Shown here in pieces: positions 1 to 4,963 of a stretch of 6,145 nt of DNA. The DNA is taken from the NCBI GenBank assembly GCA_003153875.1, contig PMBY01000183.1, forward strand, positions 1-6,145, in the 5' to 3' direction. Made by a program: the position numbers and the translations under genes. This DNA comes from Myxococcales bacterium (GTDB lineage Bacteria > Myxococcota > Polyangia > Fen-1088). Within the stretch, counting starts at the first letter, position 1, and every line of letters starts with the position of its first letter. The notes beneath the pieces were generated by a model that was not told where the DNA came from, ran no database searches, and saw nothing but the letters and a program-made list of their open reading frames with translations.

Positions 1-578
1 AATGAGATCGAGTCTCCTGCGGCCAAGTCGTGGACAGCGCCGCCGACGTGCACCCGCAGCTGGCCATTGAGCGCGATGACCACCTCGCGCGTTCCCGCAG
101 CGTGCGGATCCGACGAGTGACTGGCGCGAGCGGCCAGACGCAACTCGTACGCCTCGACCCAAGGGCACGAGCCGGCGGGCGTCAGCGGCCGACTTTCCAT
201 GCGCCCGTCGGCGGAGCGCAGAACCTGCGACTCGCCTCGACGGAGAATCGCCGCACTCTGGGTGTTGCCGCCCAGCAGTTCAGAGAACGGGATGCCCAGT
301 CCAACTGCGATCTTCCACATCACACCCAGCGACGGGTTGCTCTTCTGAGTCTCGATCTGCGACAGCGCCGCCCGGCTCACCCCCGATGCCACCGCAAGCT
401 GATCGAGCGACAGGTTGCGGGCCTTGCGCCTTTCGCGCAGGTTAACAGCCACGCGGCGGCCCATCTCGGCCGCCCCAATGTCATCTCCGGGGGGTAACGG
501 GGTCTGGCGAAGGGCCGAGGTGGTACGAGGCCGCCCGCCATCGTCCGGTGTGGATCGCTTGTCTTTCTTAGCAACCAT
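1..578 (-). CDS. XRE-family HTH regulator with C-terminal cupin sensor domain (partial, 3' end outside window)
   Basis: Reading the minus strand from the ATG at 578 gives 192 codons that stay open to the window edge, so the C-terminus is missing. Residues about 1-40 are a charged, flexible tail (MVAKKDKR...). Residues about 44-103 form an XRE/Cro-type helix-turn-helix, with 'LSLDQLAVASGVSRAALSQIE' (split around residues 56-76) giving the two helices and then the usual 'NPSLGVMWKIAVGLGIPFSELL' ending. From about 142 a cupin_2 barrel begins: His159, Glu165, the 'LNGQLRVHVGG' turn and 'LAAGDSI', the usual cupin motif order. Known members of this architecture are cytoplasmic dimeric regulators that bind a small ligand in the cupin, often controlling a nearby metabolic or transport gene. 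The ligand and target are not visible here; the target may lie left of the window. No Shine-Dalgarno precedes the ATG (see promoter). A full family member is usually about 180-220 residues, so little is missing. Confidence 0.93.
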   Translation of the reverse strand, partial: MVAKKDKRSTPDDGGRPRTTSALRQTPLPPGDDIGAAEMGRRVAVNLRERRKARNLSLDQLAVASGVSRAALSQIETQKSNPSLGVMWKIAVGLGIPFSELLGGNTQSAAILRRGESQVLRSADGRMESRPLTPAGSCPWVEAYELRLAARASHSSDPHAAGTREVVIALNGQLRVHVGGAVHDLAAGDSIS

Positions 579-587
579 TTGGTCGGA

Positions 588-596
588 ATAGTAGCA
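588..596 (-). promoter_or_regulatory. Extended -10 promoter of the XRE-cupin regulator; transcript probably leaderless
   Basis: On the minus strand the sequence TGCTACTAT fits an extended -10 element (TGn then TACTAT, 4 of 6 matches to TATAAT). Only nine bases (TCCGACCAA) separate it from the ATG at 578, so a start point 6-8 bases downstream of the -10 leaves 0-3 bases of leader. No good TTGACA-like box is seen 17 bases upstream, which fits an extended -10 type. There is no purine-rich ribosome-binding site before the ATG, agreeing with leaderless translation. Inferred from sequence only. Confidence 0.45.
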
Positions 597-735
597 GAAG
601 ATTGCACCCGGGGTGTACGGAAATTCATCGCCGGCATCATGCGGCCGCACGATGACTGATCAGTTGCCCGGGTGGCTCGATCACCATCAACGGTAGCACC
701 ACCAACTTGTGGACCCATGTGCAGCTCATCAGCTA

Positions 736-757
736 CGCCGACGGCGCACCGACGGCG
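736..757 (-). terminator. Possible hairpin downstream of the large lipoprotein gene
   Basis: The arms CGCCG and CGGCG pair, then an A/A mismatch (T/T on the minus strand), then CGG pairs with CCG around a four-base loop, giving an 8-bp interrupted stem. It lies about 19-40 bases past the lipoprotein stop codon (776-778) in the direction of its transcription, where a terminator is expected. There is no T-run after it on the minus strand, so it is not a classical intrinsic terminator. The same bases also read as a tandem direct repeat of CCGACGGCG with an 11-bp period, so a protein-binding site is an alternative. Confidence 0.3.
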
Positions 758-775
758 GCCCAGTCTGGCAGTAAG

Positions 776-2530
776 CTACAGGCCTCCGTCGACGAACGGG
801 CTGCAGTTCAAGATCTGCGTCTGGTCGGATGGCGGACACTCAATCACCGAACCGGCCTGTATAGAGTTGGAACTGCCCCCGCAGAACGAAGGAGTGTCGT
901 TGCTCATTTCAAGACCTACCAGCGACCCTTGTTCGTAGAAGCAGGTCATCACATGGGTACCCCAGTTCCAACGCAGCGTCTGCCGTTGGCCACACAGAGC
1001 CTGGTAGATTTGTGCGCCCACGTAGCCATAGCAGCTCACAGTGGGGACTCCTGCATTGACTGTCGAGGGACACGGCTCAACGAAATACAAGTGCTCGAGG
1101 TCGCCAGCGTCGCCCTTGCACTCCCCAGCGTCACCAATTGGCAACGATTCGCTCCCTTGGTCAGCACTCCCGGGAACATCTCGTGCGTTCGCTAGATCCG
1201 GTGTTTCCGCAGCGTCCACCCCAGCATCAAGACTCGTCTTTCCCGGACCACCAGCAAGAATCCTCAGATCGTCGATAATGAGGCCGTCGCCTAGATAGGG
1301 CGGATCGTAACAAGGTTGCAGCACATCGAAGATGATCTCGCTGTTGGTGCCGGCGGGGAGGGGAATCTGCATCTGCATCAGGTCGCCATAGCTATTGTCG
1401 GCGCTTCCCGGAAGCGCGCCGGTCCACGGAGAGGCAAGCGCGGTGGAGGCAATTTCCGGCCAAGAGTACGAGTTGACAGCGCCGTTGGGCACGGCCACTT
1501 GGACGGATCCGGTGAAAGTGGTCTGGGAGCGCGTCTTGGGCCAGGTGGCGAGGGCGCTGAATTGCAGCGTCGTGGCGGCTGTGGGCACGGAGAGCCGCGC
1601 GGTGAAACGTTGGCCGCACAGCGCGGGGGGAACTGGAATTTGCAGGGCCTTGTTGCCCGAGGCCACGGGAAATGCCTCTTTGCTGACAATGGAGATATTC
1701 CCCGTCATGGTGGCGCGGACCTCGCCCTCGAAGCCATCCTGCGCGAACATTCCGGGATCGGCGAGCGTCGTGATGCTGGGCAAGACGCCCGTGGCGTTGC
1801 CCGCGAGATCGACGGCGCCGCTGGAGATCTTCATTTGGTAGGTAGCGCCGAAGGCCAAGGCTAGGTTTTGGAGAAGGAAGCCGGAAACCCCATAGGCACT
1901 GCCTGCGGGAAGGCTTGTCATGGGAATGGATTCATTCGCGGTGTTCGACCAGAAAGCGGTGGTTGCCGCGGACAACAGTTCATTGACGCCCACGCCTTCC
2001 ACGCTCAGGGGATGCACGTTGTTGGTGGAGTTGGGCGCGACAGTGAACACGGGGCTCGCTTGATCCACCACGCCGGTGAGCGTGGCGATGAACGGCGTCC
2101 CCGTTATTTCGTCGGTGAAAAGCGTGGAGTACGTGCCCGTGGCGCTGCCGGCGCATCCTGTCGTGGTGGGGCGAAGGAAAACCGTCTGGTAGGTGATGGA
2201 AGGGAATGTGTCGTACCAGCTTCCGTCGCTGGTTAGCGGGAGTGTGAATGGGACGCTTTCCTGGGTGCTCCAGAGATCGCCGGATTTCACCAGGGGAATC
2301 TCCATAGCCAGCCCATTGGCGCCGGTGGTGAGGGTGTTCGCCTTCCAATCCACCCGAGCTGTGAATTGATGCTGTGAGGGCAGGGCGGCGCTTCCCGCGT
2401 CCGTTGCTGCCAGAGTCGCAGTGATGGCGCAGACGGTGGGTGTGGTGGAACCGGAGGCGGCGTCACTCCCGCACCCAATCAGTCCAGCGCCGACCAGGAA
2501 AACGGGGAGAAAGGCGGACAATTTTGTCAT
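776..2530 (-). CDS. Multi-domain surface lipoprotein: Big_5-like Ig fold, jelly-roll-like domain, Cys-rich C-terminal module
   Basis: 584 residues. The ATG at 2530 is chosen because it is preceded by GAGGGA at 7-nt spacing and begins a clean lipoprotein signal: Met-Thr-Lys, a hydrophobic stretch, then lipobox L17-I18-G19-C20. The frame stays open upstream to 2803 but that part has no signal and overlaps the next gene. Gly21, not Asp, follows the lipidated Cys, which by the E. coli Lol rule suggests the outer membrane. Residues about 150-258 resemble a bacterial Ig-like Big_5 domain (the segment 'LAFGATYQMKISSGAVDLAGNA' begins at 224 in two parts and has the typical ending). Residues about 264-426 look like a beta jelly-roll ending in 'GLIIDDLRIL', a pattern seen in carbohydrate- or adhesion-type domains. 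Residues 431-474 are an Asp/Ala/Gly/Ser linker. Residues 471-584 hold eight Cys (471, 487, 500, 513, 530, 550, 565, 576), probably disulfide-bonded. No catalytic motif is seen; role in adhesion or glycan binding is inference. GC looks lower than in its neighbours, especially at the 3' end. Confidence 0.86.
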   Translation of the reverse strand: MTKLSAFLPVFLVGAGLIGCGSDAASGSTTPTVCAITATLAATDAGSAALPSQHQFTARVDWKANTLTTGANGLAMEIPLVKSGDLWSTQESVPFTLPLTSDGSWYDTFPSITYQTVFLRPTTTGCAGSATGTYSTLFTDEITGTPFIATLTGVVDQASPVFTVAPNSTNNVHPLSVEGVGVNELLSAATTAFWSNTANESIPMTSLPAGSAYGVSGFLLQNLALAFGATYQMKISSGAVDLAGNATGVLPSITTLADPGMFAQDGFEGEVRATMTGNISIVSKEAFPVASGNKALQIPVPPALCGQRFTARLSVPTAATTLQFSALATWPKTRSQTTFTGSVQVAVPNGAVNSYSWPEIASTALASPWTGALPGSADNSYGDLMQMQIPLPAGTNSEIIFDVLQPCYDPPYLGDGLIIDDLRILAGGPGKTSLDAGVDAAETPDLANARDVPGSADQGSESLPIGDAGECKGDAGDLEHLYFVEPCPSTVNAGVPTVSCYGYVGAQIYQALCGQRQTLRWNWGTHVMTCFYEQGSLVGLEMSNDTPSFCGGSSNSIQAGSVIECPPSDQTQILNCSPFVDGGL

Positions 2531-2537
2531 ATTGGGA

Positions 2538-2543
2538 TCCCTC
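2538..2543 (-). promoter_or_regulatory. Ribosome-binding site that fixes the start of the large lipoprotein
   Basis: GAGGGA on the minus strand lies seven bases before the ATG at 2530. It supports this start over upstream in-frame codons, and agrees with the signal peptide beginning here. Confidence 0.7.
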
Positions 2544-2677
2544 GGTTGGGTGAAACTTCGCATGGGGCTCAGTGGAGAACTGCAAGACGCGCGCCGGTTT
2601 GCCGATGACCACGGCCTGCCACGCGAAAGCGCGAGAAGGCACAAAAAATCATCGGGCATCCTGGCGTGTCGCCGGTC

Positions 2678-2700
2678 TGTCGCGCGGCCCAATCGCGACA
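2678..2700. repeat. 7-bp perfect inverted repeat TGTCGCG / CGCGACA in intergenic region
   Basis: The arms at 2678-2684 and 2694-2700 are perfectly complementary around a 9-base loop. The element lies 48-70 bases past the epimerase stop on the minus strand, in the 217-nt gap before the lipoprotein gene. It is bracketed by two copies of CTGGCGTG (2661-2668 and 2704-2711, 43 bp apart). On the minus strand a run of six T follows at 2648-2643, about 30 bases beyond the stem, with a second small stem (GGCG-ACA-CGCC) between. It could be part of a terminator for the two-gene operon or an operator for the lipoprotein gene; the sequence does not decide. Confidence 0.45.
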
Positions 2701-2747
2701 TTTCTGGCGTGAAAAGGCGGTCGCCCCCCACACGCATACGGAGCGGC

Positions 2748-3644
2748 TCAGTGAGCCAGTGCCCATCGCAGGGCCGACTCCAGATCCGAATGGGCGAAAG
2801 CAAATCCAGAAGCGAGGAGTTTCTTCGGCAAGGCTTTCTGGCCCGCCAGTAGCAATTCGTCGCCCATTTCCCCGAACAGCAACTTCACCGCAAAGGCCGG
2901 GAATGGAAGCAGCGTGGGGCGGCCCAATATCTTTCCCAGGGTGCGCGTGAATTCGCCGTTGGGTACCGGCTGTGCAGTGGTGAGGTTCACCGGCCCGGAA
3001 AGATCCGTGGCAGCGATCGCGTATTGGATGGCAGACGTCGCGTCGGCCAGCGAGATCCAGCTCATCCATTGCCGTCCCGTCCCTACCACGACGCCCGCGC
3101 CCATCTTGAACCGTGGAAGCACGCGCGCCAACATCCCGCCCTGGCGGGAAAGTACGATGCCACTGCGCAAGTGAACCGTGCGCAGGCCGGCGCCCCGCGC
3201 GGGCGCGGCCGCTTCTTCCCACTGGCGACAGACATCCGCGAGAAAGCCTCGGCCCGGGCCCGAGGCTTCGTCCAACAGTTCATCACCACGCGACCCATAG
3301 AATCCGACCGCGGAGGCGCAGATGAAGACTTTCGGCCTGGTTGGCAGCTGCGCAGCCGTCTGGGCGAGCAGGCTGGTGCCCTTGACCCGGCTGTCGCGGA
3401 TGGCCTTCTTGGTTGCTTCGGTCCAACGAACGTCGATGGGTTTTCCCGCCAGGTGCACCACCGCGTCCACGCCATCCAGACGCGAGGAATCCAGTACCCC
3501 GGCCTCGGGATCCCAGGCGATTTCGCTTTCTGATTGCTTGGGCTTGCGCCGTACCAGAGTCTGCACAGTGTCTCCGGCGGATCGCAGGCGCTCAGTCAAG
3601 GCGCGGCCGATCAAGCCCGAGGCTCCCGAAATCAGAATGCGCAT
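2748..3644 (-). CDS. TIGR01777/YfcH-type NAD(P)-dependent epimerase (extended SDR with DUF1731 C-terminus)
   Basis: 298 residues, close to the 297 of E. coli YfcH. It is an atypical extended short-chain dehydrogenase of the cytoplasm. The N-terminal Rossmann fold starts at once with the glycine motif GASGLIG (residues 7-13). HLAG (64-67) is the next nucleotide-binding landmark, 'WTEATKKAIRDSRVKGT' (74-90) and 'SAVGFYG' (111-117) are family signatures near the active site, and 'QWMSWISLAD' (192-201) is the conserved mid-protein motif. The DUF1731 tail spans about 247-295 ('LLFGEMGDELLLAGQKALPKK' region). The classical Tyr-xxx-Lys pair is not conserved in its usual form; Tyr116 in FYG is the likely equivalent. 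The substrate is unknown for this family. Its ribosome-binding site (GAGGG, 3649-3653) overlaps the stop codon of the upstream glycosylase gene, with 7 nt between the genes, so the two are very probably translationally coupled. Some cyanobacterial and plastid relatives are annotated as SulA/GC1 division factors; that role here is only a possibility. Confidence 0.96.
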   Translation of the reverse strand: MRILISGASGLIGRALTERLRSAGDTVQTLVRRKPKQSESEIAWDPEAGVLDSSRLDGVDAVVHLAGKPIDVRWTEATKKAIRDSRVKGTSLLAQTAAQLPTRPKVFICASAVGFYGSRGDELLDEASGPGRGFLADVCRQWEEAAAPARGAGLRTVHLRSGIVLSRQGGMLARVLPRFKMGAGVVVGTGRQWMSWISLADATSAIQYAIAATDLSGPVNLTTAQPVPNGEFTRTLGKILGRPTLLPFPAFAVKLLFGEMGDELLLAGQKALPKKLLASGFAFAHSDLESALRWALAH

Positions 3645-3648
3645 GAGA

Positions 3649-3653
3649 CCCTC
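3649..3653 (-). promoter_or_regulatory. Ribosome-binding site of the epimerase, overlapping the glycosylase stop codon
   Basis: The minus-strand sequence TGAGGG contains both the glycosylase stop (TGA, 3654-3652) and the GAGGG ribosome-binding site, four bases before the epimerase ATG at 3644. A terminating ribosome would sit directly on the next start region, which points to translational coupling. Confidence 0.7.
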
Positions 3654-4101
3654 ATCCTAGAGAGCTCTCCGGAGTCCGTTCCCACGCTGCGACCGGTCCC
3701 GCCACAACACGAAACAGCGGGTGGGCCTTGGGTGGTTTTCCCCGCAGAGCCTGGTATCGCGACCAGTCCCGCACTCGTAGCTTGGCAAGCAGATGTTCCC
3801 ATTCGTACCTCAGCTGGCCTTGGGTGACGGGCACCCGCGCCCGGATTCGGGAAGCATAGCGGACGATCCGCCCTTGGTTGAAGGAGTATCCGCGCCGCCT
3901 GGCCTCGCGAAAGATTGCGGAGAGGTAGGCGCCCACCGCAGACACGGGATCTTCCAGCTCGCGAAACCGGTCCAGCTGCGGGTGGCGCGCGTACCCGCGA
4001 GTCTTCCCGAGCAGAACCTTCTGGGCCAGCAGGCCTTCCCGCCAAACCGCGACCAGGCCCTTCACGTCGAGCTGCGCCGGGTGCAGGGACCAGAGCCGCA
4101 T
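3652..4101 (-). CDS. Pyrimidine dimer DNA glycosylase / endonuclease V-like protein (Pyr_excise family)
   Basis: 149 residues, a little longer than T4 endonuclease V (DenV, 138). The start 'MRLWSLHP' followed by 'LDVKGLVAVWREGLLAQKVLLG' (in two parts, 11-32), 'HPQLDRF' (40-46), 'RRRGYSF' (68-74), and the C-terminal 'HPLFRVV' (127-133) is the bacterial Pyr_excise (PF03013) pattern. Glu22 in 'WRE' aligns by position and context with catalytic Glu23 of T4 DenV ('YRE'), and the 'PVTQGQLRYEWEHLLAKLRVRDWSRY' region (91-116, in two parts) matches the DenV C-terminal helix with its Trp/Tyr. Known members nick DNA at cyclobutane pyrimidine dimers through an N-terminal amine Schiff base and beta-elimination. 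It is the first gene of a two-gene operon with the epimerase, 7 nt apart. No strong ribosome-binding site is visible (GAAAGG lies 11 nt before the ATG). Oddity: residue 2 is Arg, so the initiator Met is probably kept, unlike T4 where processed Thr2 is the nucleophile. Confidence 0.92.
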   Translation of the reverse strand: MRLWSLHPAQLDVKGLVAVWREGLLAQKVLLGKTRGYARHPQLDRFRELEDPVSAVGAYLSAIFREARRRGYSFNQGRIVRYASRIRARVPVTQGQLRYEWEHLLAKLRVRDWSRYQALRGKPPKAHPLFRVVAGPVAAWERTPESSLG

Positions 4102-4306
4102 CAGGGGCTGGGCCTTTCGCCCCGGGAGAAGTTGGCGAAGACAGCCACGTCCGCCACGCTACAAGGGCGCGAGCAGCGGCGCCAGCGCATGGCATGGCAG
4201 CGAGGGGCCGTGATCGTCGTTCTGGGCCGGTTGGCGCTGGTCCGTGCCTTTGGGTCGCATGCGTGAGATAGTGCTTTCCCACGCCACCAGGACCAGGGAG
4301 GACACC
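4102..4306. other. Divergent intergenic region between the repair operon and the small lipoprotein gene
   Basis: These 205 bases lie between two divergently transcribed units and must hold both promoters. I see no convincing -10/-35 pair on either strand. A perfect 8-bp palindrome CGCATGCG lies at 4256-4263, 43 bases before the lipoprotein ATG. CCAGCGC (4182-4188) and GCGCTGG (4234-4240) are inverted copies 45 bases apart. No match to a SOS/LexA box that I can recognise is present. No small gene is supported here. Confidence 0.4.
4295..4301 (+). promoter_or_regulatory. Strong ribosome-binding site of the small lipoprotein
   Basis: AGGGAGG lies five bases before the ATG at 4307 and decides this start over the in-frame ATG at 4244, which has no ribosome-binding site and would bury the signal peptide 21 residues inside the protein. 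Confidence 0.8.
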
Positions 4307-4963
4307 ATGAAGCGAATCGCACTTTTCTTGGGCGCCGGCGCCCTTTTTCTGGCAGCCGCCTGCACCGAGCAGACCCCGCCACGCAAAGCCGAGCCCACGC
4401 CAGCCCCGGCCAAGCCGGCCCAGCCAGCGCGTGCCGCCGACGCGGGCCCGGTCACTGACGCACGCCCCGCCGATGCGCATCTGGGCATGATGGAGCGGCA
4501 CGCGATCTGGAAAGCCAAGAAGGAGGCCGATGCGAAGCTGGCTGCCGAACTCGCGGCCGAGGAGCAGGCGCGCCTGCTCAAGTTCGACAAGAGCAAGCTG
4601 CCCAAGCATCTGGCCTTGTTCGCTTTCGAGAAGAAGACCCGCAAGGCGCTCGACGATGCGGCCGAGAAGCTGCAGGGCAAGCCGGATGCGCGCGACCAGC
4701 TCGCCAAGCTGGTGGCCTCACAGCGCAAGACCATCGAGGCCCAGGCCAAGATCTTGCGCGCCATGGATCCCCAAGGTGGCAATTCCAACATCGCCACCGA
4801 TCACGATGTCAGCCTGAATTCGCTGGCCAACGACTATCCCGAGGCCATCGTGGCTTCCTTCCAGGGCGACCCAAAGCCGCTGGCCGCTGCGCGCGCCGAA
4901 CTCGACAAGCGCGAGAAGAAGATCACCTCGTGGCTGGCCGAGCTGAAGAGCGGCAAGAAATAG
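4307..4963 (+). CDS. Small helical lipoprotein of unknown function
   Basis: 218 residues. The signal peptide is 'MKRIALFLGAGALFLAAAC', with Cys19 as the probable lipidation site (A16-A17-A18-C19 fits the broad lipobox pattern though not the ideal Leu at -3); Thr20 suggests outer-membrane sorting by the E. coli rule. Residues about 22-58 form a Pro/Ala-rich linker with alternating Lys/Pro. Residues about 60-155 and 168-215 are strongly charged, Ala/Lys/Glu/Leu-rich and predicted helical, possibly coiled-coil, interrupted by a polar stretch near 155-168 ('DPQGGNSNIATDHDVSL'). It has no other Cys and no catalytic motif. I do not recognise a family. The protein should be anchored in the envelope with its helices in the periplasm. 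It is monocistronic in this window: divergent from the repair operon and convergent, with no spacing, on the PEGA-like gene. The frame shows the expected high GC at third positions, supporting it as real. Confidence 0.87.
   Translation: MKRIALFLGAGALFLAAACTEQTPPRKAEPTPAPAKPAQPARAADAGPVTDARPADAHLGMMERHAIWKAKKEADAKLAAELAAEEQARLLKFDKSKLPKHLALFAFEKKTRKALDDAAEKLQGKPDARDQLAKLVASQRKTIEAQAKILRAMDPQGGNSNIATDHDVSLNSLANDYPEAIVASFQGDPKPLAAARAELDKREKKITSWLAELKSGKK

Noticed and set aside
30..497. Plus-strand open frame of 155 codons at the left edge.
   Set aside because: It is the antisense of the XRE-cupin regulator, whose HTH and cupin motifs are clear on the minus strand.
655..664. Palindrome ACTGATCAGT in the regulator's upstream region, considered as an operator.
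   Set aside because: Ten-base palindromes are expected by chance at this length and it is about 60 bases upstream of the -10 with no second copy; not enough to call a site.
707..2236. Several plus-strand open frames of 85 to 182 codons within the large lipoprotein region.
   Set aside because: They are antisense shadows with no ribosome-binding sites or recognisable domains, whereas the minus strand encodes a continuous modular protein.
2745..2757. GGCTCAGTGAGCC symmetrical sequence over the epimerase stop codon, considered as a terminator stem.
   Set aside because: The loop is one base, so only a 4-bp stem with a 5-base loop is possible, and no T-run follows.
2531..2803. N-terminal extension of the large lipoprotein frame, starting at 2803 (91 extra residues).
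   Set aside because: It would overlap the epimerase gene, has no ribosome-binding site or signal sequence, and would bury a good signal peptide and lipobox that begin at 2530.
4244..4306. Upstream ATG at 4244 as the start of the small lipoprotein.
   Set aside because: No ribosome-binding site, and it would place a lipoprotein signal peptide internally; the ATG at 4307 has AGGGAGG at ideal spacing.
3632..4609. Minus-strand open frame of 325 codons across the glycosylase gene, the divergent gap and the small lipoprotein.
   Set aside because: It is Arg/Gly/Pro/Ala-rich with no domain pattern and overlaps the glycosylase in another frame and the small lipoprotein in antisense, both of which are well supported.
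4159..4797. Minus-strand open frame of 212 codons antisense to the small lipoprotein.
   Set aside because: Ser/Ala-rich translation typical of the reverse frame of a GC-rich gene; the plus strand has a strong ribosome-binding site and signal peptide.
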